From the NCBI GenBank assembly GCA_006503535.1, contig QYRS01000011.1, positions 806,001-870,000 of the forward strand: a DNA stretch of 64,000 nucleotides, read 5' to 3'. The notes under the pieces are model-generated. The model was given only the letters and a program-made list of their open reading frames with translations. It did not search any database and was not told the DNA's origin. The translations under genes and the position numbers were made by a program. Source of the stretch: Arthrinium phaeospermum. Lineage: Eukaryota > Ascomycota > Sordariomycetes > Amphisphaeriales > Apiosporaceae. Position 1 is the first letter of the stretch. Each line of letters begins with the position of its first letter. This document shows, piece after piece, positions 33,824 through 45,400 of this stretch.

Positions 33824-36173
33824 CTAATTCTTAGTGTCGCAATACTTGGGCAACCCCGAGCCGGATGAGCTGGCCCAGCTCAAGACCGTCAGCGTGGTGG
33901 TATAAGTCATGGCGACGATGCCGAAGATGCACAGGCAGACATCTGATATCTTCGCGAATCGGGTTCGAGCAACGCCCCTGTAGTGGAGCAAGGGCTGTTC
34001 ATCTCGTTAGTATATCATATCCATCATGAGGGTCAGAATGGAGACGGCTTACCGGGTAGATGTAGACCAGCGGGATGCAAGCAAAGTTTCCAACCAATGC
34101 CACAAACTTATCGAGGTTATCGGCGCCAGCCCAGGCGATGAGGGCACACATGAACACGACCAAGAAACGGAATCCGTTCTTTTGCCACTTGATAAAAGGG
34201 TTGTACTTGCCACTGCGGGTGAAGAGTGCATTCTCGGTGATCTTGATGGCAGGGAAGATCTGCAAAGGGGTGGAAAGGAGGATCGCAAGCGAATAGAGGA
34301 ACTGGACCCCGTTCACGAGCTTGTTGTCCTGCGGCAGGTTCAGCAACACTACCGTCTCAGTCTTGGACCCGTACGCTGCGTATGAAATGGCACCCATGAT
34401 GGTGAACAGAAGCGTAATGATAATCATCACATAGAACATGACCTTGGGGAACTTGGCAGGCTGCCTCATCGACTCTTGAATAGGGATGATGAGACCAATG
34501 CCTTCGAAGGTGAAGATGGCGGTTCCAATGAATAAAGTCCAGTCTTTCTGGTTGAAGAGGATGATGTCTGCAAGCCCGTTGGTATTAAGGGTGAGAACAT
34601 CGTAGTAGAACAGGTAGGCTAGACCGATGACGATGAAAGCATCGGCAATCAAGGCGGTGAAGCCAAGCTTGCCAATATCTCGAAGCAGTGCGAACGGGAG
34701 GAAGATGACCATTTGGACGATGATTAGTAGGGTGACGGGAATGTTTGCGCGGCAGTCGGTCACGGCGAGGAAGAACGCCTGCAGGTTTTCCGACGTGAAG
34801 ACGATGTAAGCTGCAACAAACCCCAGCTGACTAACGACAATGGAGAAGAGGATCAACGTCCTCAGCCACTTTCCGTACAAGATGCCACCGATATCACCAA
34901 AAGAACCCTCCACCTTCAGTCGCGTAGTGACGAGCAACACGAAGCAGTAGTAGCTGAGTATTGCCACTCCAAGCAGAACAGCGTTGCTGAACACCATGCC
35001 TCCGTTGAAGTAGGCCCGAGGCAGGAAAAGGACACCGGTGCCGACGAACGACTTGAGCAAGAGCAAGGCGGCGTTCATTGGGGTATTTTTACCGCTGCCG
35101 CCACGAGACTTCCGTCTCCTCTTGCGCCGCGAGGGCGTCAGCAAGGTGCTATCTTCCATTGGCTCGTGGTCGTCATCGCTTCCTTCGTCCGACTCGTACT
35201 CGTCTTCTTCGCCGGAAGCAAAGTACTCGCCCGGAAGAAGATCTTCGTCATCCTCTTCCAACTCCTCGCCCGCGAAGTGCCCGTAGATGGTCAGGAACTC
35301 CAGGAAACTGGTCGTGAACAACTGGGGCTGTTTTCTCGATGAACGGCCGATTTCTGTGTCCTCGGGGCTATTTGATGGGCTTCTGGCAGCTCTCCGAAGG
35401 TAGTTACGTCTGAACCCTCCAGGAACTTTGATAGTGTTGATGTCGAGTACTTCGGTCTCAGGTTCTGGACGGGCTAAACTGAAACTCTTGCTACGCTGGG
35501 GACGATTGCGGCCTTCAGCTTCCTCGGTCCACTTGTAAATCGGGCGAGTGATATCTCCGCCTTGGAGCCTCAAACTCGAGAACTCGTCCTCGTCGAAATC
35601 GGGCTCTGCGCCGTCTCCTGGCTGTTTGCCCTTTACAGGGTCTTCATTGGACACGAAGCCGCCCGCATCCGATGCATCGGAGGGCTGGACCAAGTGTCGC
35701 TTGATGATATCAGGGTCTTCGTAGGCGCCGGTCCCACCACCTTGTAGGTACCTGGATCTCGCATCGAATGAGCCATAGTTGGTGGGAGTCGTCGAGGATT
35801 GGACCTGCTGCCCCGTTGCAGCAGGCGAAGCCGACCGTACCGGAGGTGTCCCGAATCTTGGCGGCGATGTGCCCACTGAGTTGGACAAGGCGGCAGCAAG
35901 CGCTGAAACGCCAGGACCGGTCTGGCTCTGTTGGGCAGGGCCAGGCAGAGGTGTCAGATCCTCCGGGTCCTCGCCATCTTGTCCTGGAGCTGGGGAACCT
36001 GATCTCTGGGAAGCGGCGCCGAAGGCACCAGAAGGCACAGGCGAGGCCAAACGAGCGGTCGCGTCAGCGCGAGGGAGCGAGGTTCCGTAGTTACGGCCGC
36101 GAAAGGAGCCGCCGGGCGACGAGGCCATGGGCTGTACGAATGGGGAGCTTCGACCCCGATCAGGAGTGGCCAT
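33824..36173 (-). CDS. AVT3: Vacuolar amino-acid transporter, AVT3-like (AAAP family)
   Basis: Avt3-type carriers export neutral amino acids from the vacuole. Two exons on the minus strand, 34053-36173 and 33824-33994, give 763 residues. The first 350 residues are a disordered, acidic, Ser/Pro-rich cytosolic N-terminus (a long acidic run ends with EEDDEDLLPGEYFASGEED). The transporter domain begins NAALLLLKSFVGTGVLFLPR and has about eleven hydrophobic helices; the EGIGLIIPIQESMRQP segment is typical of this clade. The small last exon supplies a further membrane helix (ISDVCLCIFGIVAMTYTTT) and a C-terminus ending KYCDTKN; without it the protein would stop within the intron. Orthology to Avt3 rather than Avt4 is by the long N-terminus and core motifs and is inferred. 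Confidence 0.9.
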
Positions 36174-38188
36174 GTTGACTATCGGGTCAGATCTTTAACT
36201 TGCGGCGAGCAGCTCGACGAGGATGGATCAAGAGGTGTCGGAAGTCGGGTTTCTATCTCGTCAGGGCCTTGAGGCTGAGTCGGAGAGAAAAGCCGAGTGG
36301 TCTGGGCTGCAATCACCGCCTTGAAGACGCCAAAGTCAATGCGGGCGGTATCAACCAGAACCAGCAAAAGCGCCACAGGAGCTTTCGTTATCTGGGAGCT
36401 TGACAAACGATGAAGTAAGACCAAAGGCTACGCCCACTTCTGATAGGTAGGCCGCGATAAGGTTCCAGGGCTCGATAAAACAGGCACGAAGGGGACGGTA
36501 GGGCCGGGGCAGCCAGGCGATTCTCGTCGACGTTTTTAAGGAGTGAAAGATCAGCTTTTGGCAGGAAATGGCCCTTGTGATGATTTGCACGCACGAGACC
36601 CCGGCCTCCTCTGCTGTGGCCGAGTCAGGCAGGTGATGAGATACGCCCACCGACTTCTGCCAGCCATGACAAGACGCTAAAAAGGTGCTGCATTATCTTA
36701 TGTTAGTGCTGGCCAGTCAATTGGACGCATGCATAGCACGCCCGTTAGTCAGCAGCATACCACTGCCGATTTCCCTACATGCCTCAAACTACCCGCTTGC
36801 CCGTATTGTATTGCTTGATCATATGTGATTGACTGCATGGAAACCCTCATGCCCACCCAGTGTTGCTTTCCACGATGCATCATAAGGTCCTCCTACAGAT
36901 CAGTAATGATCTTGGCTAGTAAAGACCAAGTCCCAACCCAACCCACCACCACCACCACATGCAACGGGTGCTCGGCGTTCTGAGAGCCGAGCCAATACAG
37001 GGCATCAGCAAACATCAACCAGGAGGACTCTACAGCCCCCACCAGAAGATGCGTGTAGGTTCAAGACATAAACGAGGACTCTGAGAGTGCATCATAATCG
37101 ATCTAATCCATAGGCATTTCTACCTGATTGGGATCACAAACAAGATCAAGAGACTAATGTTCTGAATGTAACCTGGAACATTATATTAGCCGTGAATGCT
37201 CGCAAAGCCCTTTTGCATTGATCTCTTCTTTCGGTGAACAACCGGCATGTGATGCAGCCGCTGTGAGATTGGGTTGGATCTTGCTTCGCAGCCGCAAGCC
37301 CTTTCCGCCATCTAATCCGATTGCCTCCAGGAGGCTTTTCAGGAGGCTTATGGCTACCAACTTGCAGATTGTTTAATATCATAACAAGCATGCTCATCCA
37401 AAACTGCAAACCTGCAGTTTATTGGCCGAGTACGGAGTAAGGCGGTCAGATATGAATGAGTCTCTGGCAGCTATGTAGAGAACGGTTAGGGATTCCGAGT
37501 CAGTCAACTTGGAATGGAGGTGCCCCCGACGCCCCGCCTTTGCAGCATTTCCTAACGCACCAAGATGACGTCGGAAAAGGCTTGGTTGGGGCCCTTGCCG
37601 AGCTTTGCGACCGGAGCCTAATAGGTGCATGTACACAGGTAGTAAGAGTTGAGAGATCTCAACCCCGCTAATACGGTTTGGCATGGCGGCTCTGGGCTGC
37701 AGGCTTGCACTCATTCTCCAGCGGTGCCCAGTAAACTTCCAGGCCTATCGTGGGGAGGCGTGCGGGGATGATGCTGCACCTCCTATCCTGCATACACTAC
37801 TGCATGCCTACATGGAGCAGGTTACCTGATACAATCCTCGACATCTGTGCCTCCTCAAACGGACAGGCAATGCAATTGGTGCCTTGGAGGAGGCGACATC
37901 CCATGGGCACAACAACCCACTGTCCCTATACTCTAGCTCTCCAACTTATGGCTCACGAATCTTGATCGATCACCATCTTTCTTCACTTCTCTGCGCAAGC
38001 TGGACTTTTCTTCTTTCTCTTCTCTGCTCCGACTGATTCTCGCCGTCTCGTTGCTTTTTCTACTATCATAACGCATGGTCCTGCAGGTCCGAACTGTGTT
38101 AACGCTGGTCGAATATGCGCCATCTCCTGCAGCTAACTATTCACCCAATTGACTGAGGGACGGGTTGAAACAAACAGTACGGATCAAC
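36174..38188. promoter_or_regulatory. 2-kb divergent region between the AVT3-like and VHC1-like genes
   Basis: This is the longest divergent promoter in the window. It includes an ACC repeat at about 36939-36959 and CT-rich sequence just before the VHC1 start (37970-38060). No exon could be supported. Confidence 0.5.
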
Positions 38189-41100
38189 ATGCCCTTGGAC
38201 TCCCGTAACGACAAAATGGGAAATGCCGTGGAGTCAGGCTCGGCATCGGCCAAAAAGTCGAAGCTCGGAGTCGCCTCCGGCGTCTATGTTCCGACTGTGC
38301 TGAACATTCTGAGCATCTTGATGTTTCTGCGTTTCGGCTCTATTCTTGGACGAATCGGACTGCTTGGCATCCTGGGTTCGTGTCACCCCAACAAATCCTT
38401 GACGATGCATCGACAGCTGACATCCCTGGTCAGGTTTGCTGGTCGTTGCGTATTTTATCGATCTTGTAACCGCTCTCTCCCTATCCGCCATCGCCTCCAA
38501 TGGCGAAGTCAAGGGCGGCGGCGCCTACTACCTCATCTCCAGGTCTTTGGGGCCAGAGTTCGGTGGGTCGATTGGGGTGTTGTTCTACCTATCGCAGGTA
38601 CTTAACACTGCCATGAATGTGGTCGGTCTGATCGACTGCCTCAAGCTCAATCTAGGCTCTATCGTGCCTGATGGCTACTGGCAAGGCTATCTGATGCAGA
38701 CCTGTGCCCTAGTCGTCTGCACGGCTCTATGTTTTGCGGGCAGCGCTGCCTTCTCTCGAGCCAGTAATGGCTTGCTTGCCATTCTGGCTGTTGCAATTCT
38801 CAGCATCCCCATATCAGCAATAGCTAGATCTCCTTTCAAGGACGATCAACTAAATGTCGAGTTCACCGGGCTGAGTTCCCAGACTTTGCTGGCCAACCTG
38901 CACCCAAATCCCCCGACACTGCATCACACGTCACTGGACAGATTCAGGGAGCTTTTTGGGATCCTTTTCCCAGCTACCTCGGGCATCTTTGCTGGGGCGT
39001 CAATGTCAGGGGATCTGCTCAACCCTAGCAAAGCGATTCCAAAGGGAACTCTATGGGCCATGTTCTCTACCCTGATACTCTACCTATTGGTGATTCTATC
39101 CATGGCGGCAAGCGTCACTAAAGATTCCCTTCTTCTCCAGACCAATGTGATTTCCATCACTAATGTGTGGTCGCCGCTGATTCTAGCCGGCGAGTGTGCC
39201 GTGACATTCTTCTCTGCCTTGATGGGTCTCGTCGGTTCTGCAAAACTTCTCCAGGCCCTGGCGAGGGATAGGCTCCTTCCTGGCCTTTCGGTTTTCGGAC
39301 GGGGTACCAAGCGTGGCGATGAACCCATCAACGCCGTTCTGATCACGTACGCCATTGCTCAGTTGGCCTTCTTTGCTGATCTGAACCAGATTGCTACCCT
39401 CATCTCAATGGGATACCAGGTGAGAGATATTGCCAATCTCAAGTTGTGTTACCTTCTAATTTATGGTGCCATATAGATGACCTTTTTCGTCATGAATCTG
39501 GCCTGTTTCTTGTTAAAGATCGGGTCAGCTCCCAACTTTCGCCCAGCCTTCAAATTCTTCAACTGGCAGTCGGCCTTCGTCGGTAGTATGCTTTCTGCCG
39601 TTGCCATGTTCTTCATTGATGAGACATATGCTGCCTCCGCCATTTGCCTTCTCGTTTTTCTGTTTCTATTGATCCATTACTTATCTCCGCCAAAGCACTG
39701 GGGTGATGTGTCGCAGAATTTGATCTACCACCAAGTAAGGAAGTATCTGCTTCGTCTTAAGCCGGAGCATATCAAGTTTTGGAGGCCGCAAATTATACTG
39801 CTCATCAACGATCCGAGACACCACACGCGCCTTATTCAGTTCTGCAACTCCATGAAAAAGGGGTCTCTGTATATTCTGGGCCATGTCATCGTAACAGATG
39901 ATTTTAATACTGGAATCCACGAGGCGAAACTACAACAGGCGGCCTGGACCAAATACATTACAGAATATTCGAGAATCAAGGCTTTCGTACAGCTCACAAT
40001 GTCTCCGTCTATCGAATGGGGCGTCAGGAACTTGATCCTCTCTGCAGGACTCGGCGGCATGAGGCCGAACATTGCCATTCTTGGCTTCTATAATATGGAT
40101 GAGCTCAGAAGGTCAAGGCCACTGGCGAGCCTGCCAGAGATGCCATCTTCTCCTCTCAAGGCAAAATTGAGCGACAAAGCTGAAGGGAAAAGACCGGGGC
40201 GTCGTCGTGGAGACACGTCAGCTCGCCTCCTGGAGGGCTTTCTCCCAACCGATGCTATCAGGACTGAAGGCCTGATGTCGGTCACAAGCTACATGACGAT
40301 AGTCGAAGACCTAGCTCACAGGCATCGCTTGAATGTAGCCATTGGCAAGAATTTCCAATCCCTGGAGACCCCTCGGCAGGATGGTGCGAACATGAAAAAG
40401 TATATTGATCTATGGCCTATCCAAATGTCTGCAGAAATTACGGCTCAGGGAAAGAGTGTGCGCACGACCAATTTCGACACTTGTAAGTGATATTGCTTCA
40501 CGCTTGGTTTCGCTTATATACCCACATCATCGCGGAGGCTCACCTTTGTTCCAGACACTTTGATTCTACAACTCGGTTACATTCTGTCCAGCGTGCCGAA
40601 TTGGAAGCAAGTTTTCCAACTTCGGATCCTGGTATTTGTCGAGTACGAGAATGAGGTGAACCAAGAGAAAGCACGCCTGAAAGCTCTCCTCGACAAGCTC
40701 AGGATCCAGGCCGAAGTTCACGTGTTCTGGCTGGCCTCGGGGGAGTTGACGACATATGAGAATATCGTCAATGGCAAGATTAAGAGCCAGGAAAACGATT
40801 TTATTGTCAACCAGCTTCTGAAAGATAATGAGTGGTGGCAGGAGCTACAACGGATCAGACAGGAAACAGCACAGATGTCCCTCTCGGCAGGCATTTCTTC
40901 ACTCGAGGATATGCTCGAGGCATCTCGGCGGCGTGGCTCCAACCCTAGAATCGACAATGAAGATGGAGCTGCACGATTCATGAACTTGCAGCACTTGCTG
41001 GAACTTCCCAAAAAGCCGACGGTCTCCAAGATCGCCAAACTTGGAGTCAACTTTGGCATCCATACTCAACACCTTGAATCGAAGATGTTGGACGAGCAAG

Positions 41101-42146
41101 TGCCACAACAAGAATATTATTATAGCGAGGATGAAGACGGGGCCAGTTCTTCGTCGTCGGACGCTGATTTCAACGAGGTGCTGAGCGAAGGTGATGCGGA
41201 GGATATTGAGCCCTCGCGTCGTCCCCTACTGCATGTAAATCGGCGAAGAAGCCTTGGCGACATTCAGAGTCCGCAGGTCTCGAGGAAGTCGGATAAAGCA
41301 AGAGGTCACCATTCGCGACAGAACAGTGGTATTGTCCCGTCGGGCTATGGCACCATGTCTTCTTCTATAGCCTCGTTGGATAAGAAAGCTGGCCAAACGG
41401 CTAGTGTCTTATCACCAAGTGTCGAGAGCTCACAGACCCTGACAGCTCCATCACTGACAGCAGAGTCTACTTCCTCATCTTCCCGGAAACCAAGGCGTTC
41501 GGGGCATTCCCGACAAGCTTCGATAAACCCAACCTCTGCCACCAGAAGTTCTGACGCGAAGACCGCAGGTGAGAGTGGCACAGGGCCCAGCATCAGCTTC
41601 TGCGAGCCAGAAGGTACGCGCACTCCCAGACCGGAGAGACCACCAATGTCACGAGCATCTTCCATGGGCCGCTTCTCGAGCCGCCCGGTGCCGGAGACCA
41701 AGGTAGAGAACGATGACGGTGGTGGGCAACGTCTCACCTTTGCTGAGCCCGAAGCCCATCCGCACGACATGCGATCGCGAAGAAACTCGGCGTCTCAGAG
41801 CCCCTTTCCCGACTTGCACCTCGATATACCAGAGCTCCTGGAGGCATACGAGTTCGGCGCGAGCCGGGAGGCGGATGCGCGATCAACATACTCGGCGCAG
41901 AGCCTACCCCTGTCTTTCAACGACCTGCCGAGCCGGGCCCAGCATCTGATCCTCAATGAGCTGATGAGGCAGAACAGTGGCGACAGCGCCGTGATCCTGA
42001 CCACGCTGCCGATCCCCGAAGAGGGAACGAGCAAGAGCGATGACGCTAGCTTCAAGTATCTCTCCGACATTGAGGTGCTTTGTCACGAGTTGCCGCCGGT
42101 GCTACTGGTTCTCAGTAACAATATGACGGTTACTGTGAGTCTGTAA
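38189..42146 (+). CDS. VHC1: Vacuolar cation-chloride cotransporter, VHC1-like (SLC12 family)
   Basis: Vhc1 moves K+ and Cl- across the vacuolar membrane in yeast. The four exons are 38189-38375, 38434-39419, 39477-40482 and 40555-42146, giving 1256 residues. The membrane domain (about residues 30-500) has twelve predicted helices. The family start is YVPTVLNILSILMFLRFGSI, followed by GGGAYYLISRSLGPEFGG and FGILFPATSGIFAGASMSGD. The cytosolic half has the SLC12 C-terminal domain (KFWRPQIILLINDP, LYILGHVIVTDDF, MRPNIAILGFYN). A long serine-rich disordered insert follows before a terminal conserved block ending LCHELPPVLLVLSNNMTVTV. All introns are 56-72 nt and keep frame. It is divergent from another vacuolar transporter gene. 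Confidence 0.93.
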
Positions 42147-42890
42147 TGGCGGCGGATGGGGATAAAATGCATGGGGATGGCAGCACCTAGCGATGTGATT
42201 ACTTCAGGTGTCAGGTGCAAGATGTTAGATGCTGGATACTACATAAGGTACCAGGTGCATTGTCTTCAGATACGTTTGCTCTGCATGAGGGAGGCATGCC
42301 CCTTAAAAACAGCGTTGGAAGACATAGGAGTTTCCTGCCATCGGATATCCGCATAGTTACACGCCCCTAAGAGCAGGATAGTATTATGGATAATACCCCA
42401 AAATAAATCAAAAGTTGCGATATGAATTGCCCATCTAATTGCATAGATTGTACTCGAGCACTGGTTATGCAGGCTTTGGGTGAATACAGTCGTTGACCTG
42501 CCAGCCTTGAATGTAGTGGGTAAGTATTTTGCCGGAGTTTACCCAGCGCAATCCAAGCAGCGCCGTGCTGTCTTTGCCTTGGTACCTGCGCTTAGCGGAG
42601 GCATCTGCATATCATCAATGTACCTCTACAATTTCATTGTCATCTGCATTCATCTATTATCAAACCGCCTTTGCTACATGACCAGTTCCATCACCGCTTA
42701 ACACAACTGGTGTGCACTTCAAGCAAGTTGAGCTTATTGCCTCTCAACTTGATTTAATTTCTGGTCCTTGCCGCTTCCCGGCTTGTTGCTGTCATTTGAG
42801 TTTTTGGAAAGCTTGCCTTGCCTCGAGGCGAACTTGCTTGCTGCTGCAGCTCTTCGGTTCCCCCAGAGCATCTCGGCCTAATTCGACAAT
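42147..42890. other. Intergenic region between VHC1 and RPB11
   Basis: No gene is seen in these 744 bp; they hold the VHC1 3' flank and the RPB11 promoter. Confidence 0.55.
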
Positions 42891-43945
42891 ATGAACGCCC
42901 CCGATCGGTAAGTCTCCTGTGATGTTGCCAGGCCGATTTCTTTCGCCTCTTTCCTAGTTGGTTCTCTCGTTTTCCTTTGGGGGGAGGTGTATGAAATTGA
43001 TGACACGATGGGGTGGTCGGAAGGTGAAGATGGCTGGAAGTCGGCTCCAACAGTCCATCGCAGCTTCACTCGAGTCGCCTTCAAAGTCTTGTTGTGGTTT
43101 TTCCAAAGCACCAAGGAAAGGTCTATTGCAAGTTTTGCAGAAAGGTTATCTCGACGCATTCGAAAACTTGGGCCTTCCTAGCATATATTGTTTGGGTCAC
43201 TTGGGCAATCGCTCTTCTCCCCGTGCCTGCACCTGCCTCGCATGCACCAGAGATATCGGCCACACTCATACTGCCAGTCATCCAAGTGGAAACATCTACA
43301 TCTTCCAAGCTGTGAAACACGGCCTGCCATCCAAGAGGAACAGCAGTTCTCTACGGGTTAATTCAAGATGAATAATCCCAAGCACGACAATCTTGACTCC
43401 TTGTTCGAATGATCATCTCCTAGCAATCAGACATTTTACATGATCCGGCTAACCAAGACCACAGCTTCGAGCTTTTCTTGCTCGGTGATGACGAGAAGAA
43501 GATCAACGAGAAGCCGTATGCTGGTAGGAATCCGTTATATCTCCATTGCAGCCATTTGACATCCAACTCACCGTGACCAGGCATGTCCAGCACATCGGAC
43601 TTCATCTTGATGAAGGAGGACCATACTCTTGGCAACCTCATCGCCGAGCACCTCAAGATGCACCCGAAGGTGCACATGGCTGGGTACAAAGGTTTGTCTA
43701 GCCCATAGCTCATGTCACATTCCGAGATTGCTAAGACTCCGTTTGCAGTGGCGCATCCTAACGTCCCCGAGCTCATGATCCGCGTTCAGACAGACGGCAC
43801 CGTCACCCCACGCGAGGTATTCATTGAGGTGTGTAAGCAGCTTATAGCTTCGTACGGACAGCTTGGTCGCGAGTTCACCCGCGAGTACGAGCTACGTCGC
43901 ATGGCCACTGCTGGCAACCAGGACAACCAACCCAATGGCCCCTGA
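42891..43945 (+). CDS. RPB11: RNA polymerase II subunit RPB11
   Basis: RPB11 pairs with RPB3 at the base of RNA polymerase II (the alpha-like dimer). Exons are 42891-42907, 43465-43523, 43581-43691 and 43749-43945, giving 127 residues. Exon 1 is only 17 nt (MNAPD plus two bases), the normal start of fungal RPB11 (MNAPDRFELFLL). The dimerisation core is intact: LMKEDHTLGNLI, MAGYKVAHP, RVQTDGTVTP. The first intron is 557 nt, far longer than any other in the window, with a CTAAC branch site and CAG acceptor; the other two are 57 nt. The ATG is supported by its agreement with the family N-terminus. Confidence 0.95.
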
Positions 43946-44326
43946 TGTTGTAGCCACTCCATAACTGAAATGGGTCGCCTCGGAGTTCTTGTGTTCGTGG
44001 GAAATTCTGGCTTTTGCAAAATGGAACGGCGTTTATGGCACGGAACTAAACAGTGCCCACGAAGGGTAATACAGGATGTTGCATGTTACGAAATTCTTCA
44101 TTTGCAGGCCAAAGGGCTTAGATCATGTGCAATACATCTTGGCCACTGCAGACCAACTTTTTGGAGTCACGTCTTTCCAAGCGTTTTCGACTCCAGGTAG
44201 AGTATGCCAAATTTGTCATTGATTGGCCATTGCCTTCATCTGATACTCCGCCGTGACTTGACTCTGTTGAGGTAACTCCGTAATCCGCCGGCTATGCCTG
44301 CCATTTCAACCATGTCTGTAGTTTGT
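43946..44326. other. Convergent gap between RPB11 and LSM5
   Basis: This 381-bp gap holds the two 3' UTRs; nothing else is seen. Confidence 0.55.
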
Positions 44327-44916
44327 TCAGGCTGCCACCGGGCCCTCGCCACCAGGAATCAACTAGATGGACGTCAATTATATGCGTTCCTTGCGAGGGA
44401 CAAGGGGAACCCACCATGCAGATATTGTTGCCGTTCAGCAGGATCTTGGCCAGCTTGGTGTGGTTTCCAGAATAGTCACTGTAAGTAATGGTCAGCAATT
44501 CCCAGACGCTGCTTGGACGGATGGAGTCTTTCTCCGTACAATTCTGTTACATCCTCCAGCACCATGTCTAATAGTCGTGTCAGCCTTGTGCCGTTGGGCG
44601 CGTTGGGGACGGCTTCTTCTGCATGCTACTTACTGACGTAATCGTCAAAGCCCACCAGAGTGCCGCTGAACTCTGCGCACAACATCATGGTCAGTTCTCA
44701 GGCCACACGTTAAGTGCATATGTGTTGCTTCTCTCATACCCTTATCACCCTTCATGACAACCCATATCCGGGAGCCGACACACTTGTCGATGAGTTCTGC
44801 CGCACGGTTAGCTCGTCTCTCCTATATATCTGGCGGGCGTTTGCTTCGCAAAAGCGAAAGCAAAGGAAGAAGCACGCACCCAGAGGCAGAAGTTGGGATG
44901 TGGATGGGGCCGCCAT
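44327..44916 (-). CDS. LSM5: U6 snRNA-associated Sm-like protein LSm5
   Basis: LSm5 is a ring subunit of both Lsm1-7 (mRNA decay) and Lsm2-8 (U6 snRNA). Six exons occupy under 600 bp on the minus strand: 44880-44916, 44740-44796, 44634-44672, 44540-44567, 44415-44478 and 44327-44362. Together they give 86 residues. The joined protein reads [20 protein letters not shown], then FSGTLVGFDDYVNMVLEDV (Sm1 motif) and KILLNGNNICMLIPGGEGP (Sm2 motif). All five introns are in frame. No single exon is long enough to be recognised on its own, and the smallest is 28 nt. Convergent with RPB11. Confidence 0.94.
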
Positions 44917-45400
44917 GGTTTCTGGAAATAGTTGAGGAGCGATCGACTTGAGGCGCCTAGATTGCGATGCTGTCTGCCAATTTGATATTGGGTCTGAAAA
45001 CGTTCCGTTGGTGGGGGCGTACTTTGGCTGGAAGCTAGGGGTGTGAGCTGAGGAAGGTCGGCGGGCAGACAGACCAATGTCCTCTCTGGCACATGTTAGC
45101 ATGGCTAGGATGACTCAGCAGGTCTAGTCCCCCCGCTAAAATTCAATTCCCATCAATCCCTCGACAAGGTCCCCTCGGGTGCTATTGCTATGCGCCAACA
45201 GGTACTGGAATGACCAGTCACAGCGCGCGCATCAGCACTCACTTCTAGGCCCGGCTGGCTATGGGCGCGTCTGCCTGCTGCCAGCGCACATCATCACCAC
45301 ACTCCCACTCCCACTCCCTCGTGCATTGCATCAACCTCAATATACCTATAAGCTCCCTGTTCCCCGACAACATGGAGCTGCTGTCTTGGTCTTTTTCCCG
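44917..45400. promoter_or_regulatory. Divergent region between LSM5 and the exonuclease gene
   Basis: This 484-bp gap should contain both promoters. No gene is seen. Confidence 0.5.

Noticed and set aside
42958..43371. A 137-codon frame inside the first RPB11 intron
   Set aside because: No protein family resemblance and it lies between a well-supported donor and acceptor; noted as an intron oddity only.
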